A stretch of 64,000 bases of DNA from Bradyrhizobium sp. NDS-1 (GTDB taxonomy: Bacteria > Pseudomonadota > Alphaproteobacteria > Rhizobiales > Xanthobacteraceae). A program made the position numbers and the translations under genes. The notes under the pieces are model-generated. The model had not been told where the DNA came from. It saw nothing but the letters and a program-made list of their open reading frames with translations, and made no database searches. The stretch is taken from contig NZ_CP136628.1 in assembly GCF_032918005.1 (NCBI RefSeq), positions 6,371,501-6,435,500 of the forward strand, given 5' to 3'. Positions 35,876 to 44,412 of the stretch are shown here, one piece after another (within the stretch, counting starts at the first letter, position 1; each line of letters starts with the position of its first letter).

Positions 35876-37525
35876 ATGCAAAGCTGGAATTCCCGGATGG
35901 CAGCGATCGCGCTGGGACTTGCCGTCTTCGGCCTTCGCGTCCCCGCCATGGCTCAAACCGAAACGGTTCCGACCGCAAGGGTCGTGACCATCGTTTGGCA
36001 GGATGTGTCTCGAGACGTTCTGGCAATGGCACCTGAGCTTGGAGCGCTGCCAAAGAGCCTCGCAGCGAGGCTGCGGCCCGACATCGACCGGCAACTCGAA
36101 GGCCTCGTCTTTGCTGACAAGGAAGCGTTGCGGCCTCTGGTGTCGCTCAATGCGATGACGGCTAGCGTCAATCCGCGCATCGCGAAGGTACCGATTCCCG
36201 TGCTGGCACCTATCGACAGCTCTCGATATGTGTCCGCGTTCGTCAGCTCGCGTGGCTTCGGGCCGAAAGGCACCAACGCTTTTCTCAGCCCGGCCATCAG
36301 CAGAATGCAGTTCCTCGGCAAGACGACCGGCTATGACGCCATCCTCACCGTCAAACCGTCGCTGCTCCCCCGCGGCTACAAGGCGAATGCAAATCTCGTG
36401 CGGATTCATCTCGGCGGGACCGGCCTGCTGTATGACGCCAACAATGAGGACAAGAGCGGCGGGGATGCGCGGCGGGGCGATGCCGTCGAGGACCAGGCGC
36501 TGCAGGACATGTATCCGCGACTTCGACGCAACTTCAGCAACGACGGTCTGACGTACACTTTCGTCAAGTACGGCGTTTTCTACTTCGCAAACATATCCTG
36601 TGCCAGCGATCCGCCGTTCGTTGCGGATTTCCCCTGTGCGAAGGTCGAGGGGATTCTCCGGACGGTGCTTCGCGATCTCCGCCTCGTCGGTGGCTTGCCG
36701 CTTCCTATTCCTCATGCGACGGGAAGCGCGTCGCCGCGCCCCCTGAAGATGAGCCCCGCTTTCGCTTATCATGCGCCGGGCAATCTCCTGCCAGGGACAA
36801 GCCAGGACGGCCGCGGCGGCGTGACGCAGAAGATCCTGTGGGGCGGGGGTAATTTACGTTTCCCGATAGAGCTGGATCCAACCTACGCGAATTCGCAAAC
36901 CTTCATGCATGCAGGCGATTGCCTCGGCCAGAAGATCCCTCTGGGGGGCGGTCGCTACAAGTGCCGGCAAAATCCCGGCCAGATACTCGAGCTTCGCGAA
37001 GACAAGATGGAGAACTACGCCCATCCGTGGCGTGACAATTACTGCGAGGAGCGGAACGACAATTCACGGGAGCCCAGGGACTGCCCGGCCGGAAGGCGGG
37101 CTCACGAAGGCCAGGACATCCGACCCCGTGAATGTCGATATGACGGCACGCGTTGCAAGATCGACTTGTTCGACGTGGTCGCGGTGACCAAGGGTCAGGC
37201 GTTCTGGAAAGCCAATAACAATGTGAAGTTCATCGCCGAGAACGATACCGGCGTCTATTTTGTGTACCTTCACATGAGCCCCGATGCGCTCAGGAAGGCC
37301 GGCCTGAAGCAAGGCGACATGGTCCGCCGCAATCGTGGGGACAAGATAGGCAAGGTCGGGAATTGGATGCACACCACCCCGAACGGCACGACGGCACATC
37401 TGCACTTCGAGATCCGGTCGCAAACGGAAACATGCGGGGGCTACGGTTGCACGGCTTCCCCCTACTGGACGCTCATCCGGTCGTATGAGCAGCTGATCGG
37501 CATGCAAGGAACGGAAATTCCCTGA
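35876..37525 (+). CDS. Exported M23-family zinc metallopeptidase
   Basis: 549 residues. A signal peptide ends near PAMAQTE (about 26). The first 330 residues are an uncharacterised domain. The C-terminal M23/LytM-like domain carries RRAHEGQDIRP (Zn ligands H and D) and TTAHLHFEIRS (HxH). These enzymes cut peptide cross-links in peptidoglycan in the periplasm or outside. There are many cysteines (FMHAGDCLG, CRQNPG, NYCEERND, PRECRYDGTRCK), suggesting disulfides. GGGAGAG precedes the ATG. Confidence 0.8.
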   Translation: MQSWNSRMAAIALGLAVFGLRVPAMAQTETVPTARVVTIVWQDVSRDVLAMAPELGALPKSLAARLRPDIDRQLEGLVFADKEALRPLVSLNAMTASVNPRIAKVPIPVLAPIDSSRYVSAFVSSRGFGPKGTNAFLSPAISRMQFLGKTTGYDAILTVKPSLLPRGYKANANLVRIHLGGTGLLYDANNEDKSGGDARRGDAVEDQALQDMYPRLRRNFSNDGLTYTFVKYGVFYFANISCASDPPFVADFPCAKVEGILRTVLRDLRLVGGLPLPIPHATGSASPRPLKMSPAFAYHAPGNLLPGTSQDGRGGVTQKILWGGGNLRFPIELDPTYANSQTFMHAGDCLGQKIPLGGGRYKCRQNPGQILELREDKMENYAHPWRDNYCEERNDNSREPRDCPAGRRAHEGQDIRPRECRYDGTRCKIDLFDVVAVTKGQAFWKANNNVKFIAENDTGVYFVYLHMSPDALRKAGLKQGDMVRRNRGDKIGKVGNWMHTTPNGTTAHLHFEIRSQTETCGGYGCTASPYWTLIRSYEQLIGMQGTEIP

Positions 37526-37674
37526 GAGCGGGATGCTGCGAGGAGGAGTGCGTTCGGTTTTGGTTTGCGGCTGTCAGGGATTGCGAGTCCGTTCAACGGC
37601 TGTCGGAGCAATGCGCCCCGTGCGTGATGGGCCTTGGGGGCGCGGCGCTCCTTTATGGCAAGGGAGAAGGTGCG

Positions 37675-38817
37675 ATGAGGCTTGCACGGCGGGACTTTTT
37701 ACGTGTGATCGGGGGAGGACTCGCAGCGCCGGCGTTATCGGGCGCGGCGTGGAGCCAATCCGCCGGGAGTGCTCAGACCGCCGATGCGGCCGCGGTCGTC
37801 GAGCCGAATCCCGATTTCACCTACGTCCCCGGGCTAACTCCGCTGAAGGCGGCGCTACGACCGTACCGGAAGAATACCTACCGGCTGGAGAAGCAGGTGC
37901 TGAGCGGAGGCAAGCTCGTGGTTCACAATTACGGGCACGGCGGCGCCGGCATCACGATGAGCTGGGGGTGTGCGCAGGAGGTCGCGGACATCGTGACGGC
38001 GCAATTTCCTAATCCGGCAGGAAAGCCGGTTGCCGTCCTGGGAGCCGGAGTCATGGGCCTGACGGCGGCAACATGGTTGACCGAAAAGCTGCGAATGCAA
38101 GCGACGGTGTTTGCCAAGCATTTGACCCCGCAGACGACATCGAACGTAGCCGGCGGCCAGTGGGCTGCTTCGAAGGTAGCGTTCCAAGCCAGCGAAAGGG
38201 ACAAGTTTGTCCGCATCCTGCGCCGATCCCACAGGGAACATGGGTTGCGCGGCAGCGCCTACGGCGTCTCCCCCCGGGACAACTACTCCCTCATCGAGCT
38301 CCCGTCGTTCACGGAGGTCCCGCCCGATCTCGTGCCGCGCACTTTCCTGAACCGGCTGCCGTTTACAACGATGAACCGATCAGGTTGGAGATATTCGACC
38401 CTGCTGGTCGAACCCCCGATATTTCTGACCAAGCTCCAGCAGGAACTGCAGAAGAATGGTGTGCGAATCGTGCAGCAGGAGTTCTTCTCCGAAGATCAAG
38501 TTCGCGCACTTGCAGCGGACATCGTCGTCAACTGTACCGGGGCGGGCTCGGACGCCATCTGGCCCGACCCCAATCTGATGCCGATCAAAGGCCAACTGGT
38601 AATGTTGCCGGCGCAGCCCCGACTACAATATCTGTTCAGTGGGAGCGGATACGTGTTTCCGCGCACGGACTGCGTCGTGATCGGTGGGACTGAGGAAACC
38701 AGCTTCACGGATGACAACCCCGATCCGCAACGCTGCGCGGCTTTGGTCCAGCACCTGAAAGATGTGTTCGACGGTGTCACGACGATCGCTCCGGAATGGA
38801 TGATCCGGGATGAGTGA
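37675..38817 (+). CDS. Tat-exported D-amino-acid oxidase, circularly permuted
   Basis: 380 residues. The Tat signal is RRDFLRVIGGG (5-15). Residues 84-99 (HNYGHGGAGITMSWGC) and 62-72 (RPYRKNTYRLE) match the C-terminal end of eukaryotic DAO (HNYGHGGYGLTIHWGC; RPVRPQIRLE). The FAD motif VAVLGAGVMGLTAA, which opens normal DAOs, sits at 119-132, with VVNCTGAGSDA (284-294) and GGTEETSF at 337-344. The chain ends where DAO would begin its RPVRP segment. It would oxidise D-amino acids to keto acids, ammonia and H2O2. R62 aligns with substrate-binding R283. RBS GGGAGAAGG. Confidence 0.85.
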   Translation: MRLARRDFLRVIGGGLAAPALSGAAWSQSAGSAQTADAAAVVEPNPDFTYVPGLTPLKAALRPYRKNTYRLEKQVLSGGKLVVHNYGHGGAGITMSWGCAQEVADIVTAQFPNPAGKPVAVLGAGVMGLTAATWLTEKLRMQATVFAKHLTPQTTSNVAGGQWAASKVAFQASERDKFVRILRRSHREHGLRGSAYGVSPRDNYSLIELPSFTEVPPDLVPRTFLNRLPFTTMNRSGWRYSTLLVEPPIFLTKLQQELQKNGVRIVQQEFFSEDQVRALAADIVVNCTGAGSDAIWPDPNLMPIKGQLVMLPAQPRLQYLFSGSGYVFPRTDCVVIGGTEETSFTDDNPDPQRCAALVQHLKDVFDGVTTIAPEWMIRDE

Positions 38818-38872
38818 CGGATGGACGGCCTGCCGCTTCGTCCTCGAAATCCGGCCTGTATGAGGACACGCG

Positions 38873-39391
38873 CTACTGCGTAGCGCCGAGCCCGACCTCC
38901 GCCAGCCGCGCCGCGAACCAGCGCGACTGCGCCTCGTCGACGGCGGCGCTGACATACACTTCCGACATCGTCACGTGGTCCCGGTCCAGCACCAGCAGCA
39001 CGCCGATCCAGTACGGAAACCAGACATGGACATCGGTCAGCGCCCTCAGCTTGTGCTGGTCGTGCTCGAGCGGCGTGTGATTGCTGGCCTTGCGGATCTC
39101 GACCGTGAGCAGATTGTTCGGGATCTCGCGCTGGTGCACGGCGACGTCGGGATAGATCGACTTTCCCAGATGATCGTCGGTCGAGATGATGGTGCCGTGC
39201 GGCAGATGCAGCGTGCGTTCGCCGAGCCGGTCGTAGTTGCAGTCGACCGACCAGCCCGTGAACTGCTTCTCCAGATGCACGGCGAAGCGGTGCGTGAGCG
39301 CGCGCTCGCCGATGTCCTTCTCGAACAGGAAGGCTTCATGGGCGTAGAAGTCCCGGAGCGCTGCGATCACCTTGTTCAGCTCGGTCTGCAT
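38873..39391 (-). CDS. PD-(D/E)XK nuclease-like protein
   Basis: 172 residues. A helical N-terminus is followed by SIYPDVAVHQRE and LLTVEIRKASNHTPLEHDQHKLRALTD. This resembles the PD...(D/E)xK core of a family of small hypothetical proteins that normally read VEIKK, but here the motif is EIR-K. Nuclease activity is therefore doubtful; it may be structural or inactive. GGAGGCACG precedes ATG 39391. It lies downstream of the ThDP enzyme with a palindrome between them. Confidence 0.5.
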   Translation of the reverse strand: MQTELNKVIAALRDFYAHEAFLFEKDIGERALTHRFAVHLEKQFTGWSVDCNYDRLGERTLHLPHGTIISTDDHLGKSIYPDVAVHQREIPNNLLTVEIRKASNHTPLEHDQHKLRALTDVHVWFPYWIGVLLVLDRDHVTMSEVYVSAAVDEAQSRWFAARLAEVGLGATQ

Positions 39392-39437
39392 CGTGCCTCC
39401 GGGCCCACCACGCGCACTCATTGCGCCGCCGTCAGAC

Positions 39438-39488
39438 CCTCATGGCGAGGAGCGAGGAGCGCGGAACGCGCGTCTCGAACCATGAAGG
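39438..39488. repeat. Imperfect palindromic element
   Basis: CCTCATGG opens and CCATGAAGG closes an imperfect stem with inner GCGCG arms. It resembles the element at 57765-57868 (CCTCA...GAGG with inner GCGCGTCTCGAA). Confidence 0.5.
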
Positions 39489-39577
39489 CCAGTATCCCAC
39501 CTGCAAGCATCCTTCGAAACGCCCGCTTGGGCGGGGCCCTCAGGATGTCCTGGATTCGCGGCGCGACCAGCCAGCCC

Positions 39578-41125
39578 CTACATCTGGACTTCGATCAGCC
39601 GCGGCCCGGGCTCGGCGACGGCTTCGGCCAGCGCCTTGTTGAATTCGTCGGCATTGGTGACGGCGCGGCCGGGCACGCCCATGCCCTTCGCCAGGGCGAC
39701 GAAATCCAGCGTCGGGCGGTCGAGCCGCAGCATGTCGTTGGCGCGCTGGCCGGGCTCGCCGGCGCCGACATTGTCGAACTCGCCGCGGAGGATCTGGTAG
39801 ATGCGGTTGGCGAACACGATGGTGACGATGTTGAGGTTCTCGCGCGCCTGGGTCCACAGCGACTGGATCGTGTACATCGCGCTGCCGTCGCCGACCATGC
39901 AGATCACCTTGCGGTCCGGACAGGCGATCGCCGCACCGATCGACAGCGGCGTCGAGAAGCCGATCGAGCCGCCCATGTTCTGCAGCCAGTCGTGCGGCGC
40001 GGCGGCCGCCGTCGGCGGGAAGAAGGCGCGGCCGGTGGTGAGCGATTCGTCGACCAGGATGGCATTCTCGGGGATCGCGTAGGCGATCGACTGCGCGATC
40101 GAAGCATGGGTCAGCGCGCCGGTCGGCTTGAACAGCTCCTGCAACGCCTGCGGCTTGACGTCCTTGGCGCTCGCCTTCACGGCACCGGCCAGCGCTTCGA
40201 GCGCTGCGACCGAGTTCTCGCCCCAGGAGGTCATGCGATGGACGTCGCAGCCCTCGGGCTTGAGCATGCTCGGCTTGTTCGGATAGGCGAAGAACGCCAC
40301 GGGATCGTCGGCCTCGACCAGCACGATGTGCCGGAACTTGGCCAGCATCGGCAGCGCGTTCTCGATCACGTAGTGGATGCGGTCGATCGAATAGCGGCCG
40401 CGGCCCCGCGCCATCCTGGGGCGGAAGGTCGGGCCCATCACGGTGCAGCCGGTCTTGGCGGCGATGCGCTCGGCCAGCGCAAGTCCCTGCTCGCTCAAGG
40501 CGCTGCCGGTCATCAGCAGCAGCGTGCCCTCGCCGTCGCCATGCAGGATCTTTGCGGCCTGTTCGACCGCCTGCGGCGAATAGCTCGCGCGCTGCTGCTC
40601 GGCGGGAACCTCGGCGATGCCGTCGGCCTCGTTCCAGGCCGTGTCGGCCGGCAGGATCAGGGTCGCGATCTGCGGCGGCGCGCTCTTTGCGGCGGCAATG
40701 GCCGCGGCGCCGTCAGCGGCAACCGATTTGGCGTCCGGCGAGGTGCGGACCCAGGACGACATCGGCCGGGCCAGGCCCTCGATGTCGGAGGTCAGCGGCG
40801 CGTTGAAGCCGATATGGTAGACCGCGTGCTGGCCGACGATATTGACGATGCCGGAATTGGCCTTCTTGGCATTGTGGAGATTGGCAAGGCCGTTGGCGAG
40901 GCCGGGGCCGAGATGCAGCAGGGTCGAGGCCGGCGTTCCCTTCATGCGGAAATAGCCGTCGGCCGCGCCCGTCACCACGCCTTCGAACAGGCCGAGCACG
41001 CAGCGCATGCCGGGCACGCGGTCGAGCGCTGCGACAAAATGCATCTCGGAGGTGCCCGGGTTGGTGAAGCAGACGTCCACCCCACCCTTGACCATCGTCC
41101 GCACCAGGCTTTCCGCACCGTTCAT
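39578..41125 (-). CDS. ThDP-dependent acetolactate-synthase-like enzyme
   Basis: 515 residues. The N-terminal PYR domain has FTNPGTSEMHFVAALDRV and GLFEGVVTGAADGYFR, with the catalytic-type Glu. The middle domain is followed by the C-terminal PP domain with the ThDP/Mg motif MVGDGSAMYTIQSLWTQARENLNIVTIVFANR. Automatic annotation would call it an acetolactate synthase large subunit, but it is shorter than IlvB/IlvG and has no small subunit nearby, so the substrate is open. GGGAG precedes ATG 41125. A second ThDP enzyme, benzoylformate-decarboxylase-like, is at 57890. Confidence 0.85.
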   Translation of the reverse strand: MNGAESLVRTMVKGGVDVCFTNPGTSEMHFVAALDRVPGMRCVLGLFEGVVTGAADGYFRMKGTPASTLLHLGPGLANGLANLHNAKKANSGIVNIVGQHAVYHIGFNAPLTSDIEGLARPMSSWVRTSPDAKSVAADGAAAIAAAKSAPPQIATLILPADTAWNEADGIAEVPAEQQRASYSPQAVEQAAKILHGDGEGTLLLMTGSALSEQGLALAERIAAKTGCTVMGPTFRPRMARGRGRYSIDRIHYVIENALPMLAKFRHIVLVEADDPVAFFAYPNKPSMLKPEGCDVHRMTSWGENSVAALEALAGAVKASAKDVKPQALQELFKPTGALTHASIAQSIAYAIPENAILVDESLTTGRAFFPPTAAAAPHDWLQNMGGSIGFSTPLSIGAAIACPDRKVICMVGDGSAMYTIQSLWTQARENLNIVTIVFANRIYQILRGEFDNVGAGEPGQRANDMLRLDRPTLDFVALAKGMGVPGRAVTNADEFNKALAEAVAEPGPRLIEVQM

Positions 41126-41377
41126 CAGAGGCTCCCGCAACCGGCCATGTCCAGATATCCGTTCGATCAATCATTGTTCGCGCGTTCCGTCAAAGCAATA
41201 GGTGGCATCGCTGCCCTGCCCCGCGCGACGACGCGCGGGTTCGGCAAGCTGGCATGGTTGCCGATTTGATAACGCTGACCGTGGAGGATGATGGCCCTCA
41301 CGGGCCCGTGGCTTGCGAAATGCCTGCAAATATGGCCAGTGACGTCAGTTGAATCGATTTTTTTGCTGGGGGAGACA

Positions 41378-41953
41378 ATGATCCGGTTTTTTGCCGCACC
41401 GATTGCCGCAATGGCGCTGTTGCTCGCGGGCGCGACCGCTGCATCGGCGGCGGGGATGATAGACTTCACGGGCACGAGCGCCACCGGCTTTCTCGGTAGC
41501 GGCGCAAGCCCGATCCCCCGCACCACGGTCATGTACAACGGCAACTACGCACCCGGCACGATCGTGGTGAACACGGGCGAGCGGCGGCTGTATCTGGTGC
41601 TCCAGAACGGCCAGGCGCTGCGCTACGGCATCGGCGTCGGTCGCGACGGCTTCCGCTGGGGCGGGGTGCACAGGATCACCGCCAAGAAGGAATGGCCGGA
41701 CTGGACGCCGCCGTCGCAAATGCTGGCCCGCCGACCCGACCTGCCGCGCCACATGAAGGGCGGCGTCGACAATCCGCTCGGCGCGCGCGCGATGTATCTG
41801 GGCTCGACGCTCTACCGCATCCACGGCTCCAACGAGCCGGAGACGATCGGCCAGGCGGTGTCCTCGGGCTGCTTCCGCATGACCAATGACGATGTCACGG
41901 ACCTCTATGGCCGCGTCGCCGTCGGTACCACCGTGGTGGTGCTGAAGAACTAG
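41378..41953 (+). CDS. L,D-transpeptidase (YkuD domain)
   Basis: 191 residues. A signal peptide ends near residue 25 (AASAAG). The YkuD catalytic motif is YRIHGSNEPETIGQAVSSGCFRMTND; the Cys forms the acyl-enzyme on peptidoglycan tetrapeptides to make 3-3 cross-links or attach proteins. GGGGGAGAC precedes ATG 41378. The 252 bases upstream (41126-41377) show no gene. It is followed by a palindromic repeat and the DUF2927 gene. Confidence 0.9.
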   Translation: MIRFFAAPIAAMALLLAGATAASAAGMIDFTGTSATGFLGSGASPIPRTTVMYNGNYAPGTIVVNTGERRLYLVLQNGQALRYGIGVGRDGFRWGGVHRITAKKEWPDWTPPSQMLARRPDLPRHMKGGVDNPLGARAMYLGSTLYRIHGSNEPETIGQAVSSGCFRMTNDDVTDLYGRVAVGTTVVVLKN

Positions 41954-41974
41954 ACCGGGAATGGAGTGGACAAA

Positions 41975-42088
41975 GCGACTTGTCCGCCATAGCTCGAAGA
42001 GCGACGGCGGAAGCGTGCCCACGATTTGTGGCTGATGGCGAGAGACGGTGGGCACGGCGCTTTCGCGCCTTTGCCCACCCTACGGCAC
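41975..42088. repeat. Dispersed palindromic repeat
   Basis: Contains CTTGTCCGCC...GGCGGAAG and GTGCCCACG...GGTGGGCAC with GGCGCTTTCGCGCC between arms. This type occurs widely between genes in Bradyrhizobium as I recall. No ORF. Confidence 0.55.
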
Positions 42089-42173
42089 CGCGCTTGAAAG
42101 TAGCAGGAACCCGCCGGCCGCGTGAATTTGTGGTCTTGTGCGCGCGCGGCGAATGCGGCAGCGTCGCACGACG

Positions 42174-42989
42174 ATGAGCGCAATGAATCCGCCCTCGCCT
42201 CGCCTTCGCATCGCACTATTGGCGCTCGCCGCGCTCACATTGGTGCCTCACCTTGCAGCCATGGCCGCCGCGGCTGAATTGCCCGCGATCTCCTCGCGCC
42301 AGCGCGCCGAGAAGAAGAGCTTCACCGACGGCGAGATCGTCGACGGTTTCCTGAAGACGGCGTTCGGCGCCGAATATCACCTCGCCGGCCGCGTCGACCG
42401 TATCCGCAAATTCGACGGACCCGTGCGCGTCTACGCCGAGAGCGAGCGCACTGACCGCAAGGCGCAGCTCGCAAAGGTCGTGGCCGACATCGGCAAGCGC
42501 GTGCAGCATCTCGACCTCGCCATGATCGCGACCTCCGAAGCGGCGAACGTGCGCGTGAAGCTGGTGCGCGACCGCGATCTCTTCCGCACCCTGACCAGCT
42601 TCTACGGCGCCGAGAAGGCGCGCGAGATCCGCACCTCCCTCGATCCGCAATGCCTGTCCGGCTTCCGCAAGAACGACAATTTCGAGATCGAGCACGCCGA
42701 CGTCATCCTCACCGTCGATAATGGCGACTTCACCTTCCTCGACTGCGCCTATGAGGAGCTGCTGCAATCGCTCGGGCCGATCAACGACACCGCGAGCGTG
42801 CCCTGGACCATGTTCAACGACAACGTCTCGATGGGCTTTTTCGACGTCTACGACCAGTACATCCTCAATCTGCTGTACGATCCCCGCATCAAGGCAGGCA
42901 TGACAGTGGCTGATGTCAAGGCGGTGCTGCCCGCCGTGCTCAAGGACGTGCGCGCGTGGGTGAAGCGGGTGAACGATCTGAAGGAGTGA
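42174..42989 (+). CDS. DUF2927 secreted protein
   Basis: 271 residues. A signal peptide (hydrophobic about 11-32) is followed by a DUF2927 domain: EIVDGFLKTAFGAEYHLAGRVDRIRKFDGPVRVYAES, and later CAYEELLQSLGPINDTASVPWTMFNDNVSMGFFDVYDQYILNLLYDPRIKAGMT. Many of these are annotated as putative periplasmic proteases because of a possible HExxH-like site, but no HExxH is visible here. Starts at 42174 or 42183 are equally plausible; neither has a strong RBS. Function unknown. Confidence 0.75.
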   Translation: MSAMNPPSPRLRIALLALAALTLVPHLAAMAAAAELPAISSRQRAEKKSFTDGEIVDGFLKTAFGAEYHLAGRVDRIRKFDGPVRVYAESERTDRKAQLAKVVADIGKRVQHLDLAMIATSEAANVRVKLVRDRDLFRTLTSFYGAEKAREIRTSLDPQCLSGFRKNDNFEIEHADVILTVDNGDFTFLDCAYEELLQSLGPINDTASVPWTMFNDNVSMGFFDVYDQYILNLLYDPRIKAGMTVADVKAVLPAVLKDVRAWVKRVNDLKE

Positions 42990-43008
42990 GGTTTTCTTAC
43001 CCTCCGCC

Positions 43009-44136
43009 CTACTGCACCAGATCCGCAACCGTCGTCGCCGCTTTCAGCCCCGTCCCGGTGAGCACCGCGACCGTGGTCTCGTTCGCCTTGATGGCGCCGG
43101 TGGCGGAGAGCTTGTCGAGCGCCGCGGCGGCGCTGGCGCTGGTCGGCTCGGCGAACAGGCCCTGACGCGCGAGACGGCGTAGCGCGGCGACGATCTCCGC
43201 CTCGGTGAGCGCGACAGTGCCGCCACCGCTCTCGCGCAAGGCGCCGATGATCTCGCGCAGGCGCAGCGGATTCTTGATGGCGGTGCCTTCGGCAATGGTC
43301 TTGCTCACCTCGCGGGTCACAGGCGTATCGACGCCGGCCCTGAAGCTGGCATCGATCGGCGAGCAATTGAGCGGCTGCGCCGCGAACAGGCGCGGCAGCT
43401 TCGATATCTGGCCGGCCTTCAAGAGCTCGCGGAAGCCGAAGGCACAGCCCAGGAGACTGCTGCCGGCGCCGACGGGGACGATGACGTTGTCGGGCGCGCG
43501 AAAGCCGAGGTCTTCCCATATCTCATAGGCGAGCGACTTGGTGCCTTCGAGAAAGAAAGGCTGCCAATTGTGGCTGGCATAGAAGGTCTGGCTCGACTGC
43601 CGGATGGCCTCGGCTTCCGACTCCTCGCGCGGTCCATCGACAAGCTGCACCGCGGCGCCATAGGCGCGCACCTGCGCGATCTTGGCCGGCGAGGTCGAGG
43701 CAGGCGCCAGGATCTTCACGCGCATGCCGCCGGCAGCACCCAGCCCCGCCATCGACGAGCCGCCATTGCCCGAGGAGTCTTCGAGAATGGCTGAGACGCC
43801 GATCTGGCGCAGGAAGGACAGCATCACGGCGGAGCCGCGGTCCTTGAAGCTGCCGGTGGGGTTGAACCATTCGAGCTTGAACAACGGCCGCAGATCGCCC
43901 CAGTCCTGCTGGACCAGTGGCGTGCAGCCCTCGCCGAGCGTGATCGGGTTCTTGATGTCCGCCGGCAGCGCCGCCCGGTAGCGCCAGAGCGAGCGCGTGC
44001 GGCCGTCGATGTCCTCGCGCGAGATGCCGGCGCCCGGCGTCACCAGCAGCGGCGTGCGCTCGTCCGAGCACCAGCGCGGCTGGTCGAGCGGATAGAGCCG
44101 TTCGTTGCGGGGGTCGATGTAGCTGGCGGCGGGCAT
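43009..44136 (-). CDS. Threonine synthase-like PLP enzyme
   Basis: 375 residues. The PLP lysine is in FNPTGSFKDRGSAVML. Substrate and cofactor binding regions are EDSSGNGGSSMAGLGAAGG and NVIVPVGAGSSLLG. Annotation as ThrC (homoserine phosphate to threonine) is the default, but fold-type II PLP enzymes diverge widely. It diverges from the uracil-catabolism operon with a 276-base gap, so a role in nitrogen or amino-acid release is possible. GGAGACTGCC precedes ATG 44136. Confidence 0.78.
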   Translation of the reverse strand: MPAASYIDPRNERLYPLDQPRWCSDERTPLLVTPGAGISREDIDGRTRSLWRYRAALPADIKNPITLGEGCTPLVQQDWGDLRPLFKLEWFNPTGSFKDRGSAVMLSFLRQIGVSAILEDSSGNGGSSMAGLGAAGGMRVKILAPASTSPAKIAQVRAYGAAVQLVDGPREESEAEAIRQSSQTFYASHNWQPFFLEGTKSLAYEIWEDLGFRAPDNVIVPVGAGSSLLGCAFGFRELLKAGQISKLPRLFAAQPLNCSPIDASFRAGVDTPVTREVSKTIAEGTAIKNPLRLREIIGALRESGGGTVALTEAEIVAALRRLARQGLFAEPTSASAAAALDKLSATGAIKANETTVAVLTGTGLKAATTVADLVQ

Positions 44137-44286
44137 GGCAGTCTCCAGGGCAAAGCGATTGACCCTTGAAAACACGAAAAATGACAATACTTCAATCTCT
44201 TAAACTGACGACGTGAGTGCAGCCGCGAGATCGGCAGGCGTCATGGATTGGGCCGCAACCGGCCCTCCCCGCCCGGCACGATTAAC

Positions 44287-44313
44287 TTGTCTGTCGCGGC
44301 TTGCCGCTACAAT
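44287..44313 (+). promoter_or_regulatory. Possible sigma-70-like promoter of the URC operon
   Basis: TTGTCT (44287-44292) and TACAAT (44308-44313) with a 15-base spacer, 100 bases upstream of the URC1 start. The spacer is short for sigma-70, so confidence is low. The rest of 44137-44412 shows no gene I can support. Confidence 0.3.
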
Positions 44314-44412
44314 ATGTTGGATTGAGCTCGCGTCGCCGGTGTCCACGACTGGTAACGCGACCGAGCCAGGCCCGTCCGAGCGGCGGGCCGTTGGCTTTTT
44401 GGGAGCCTGGAC

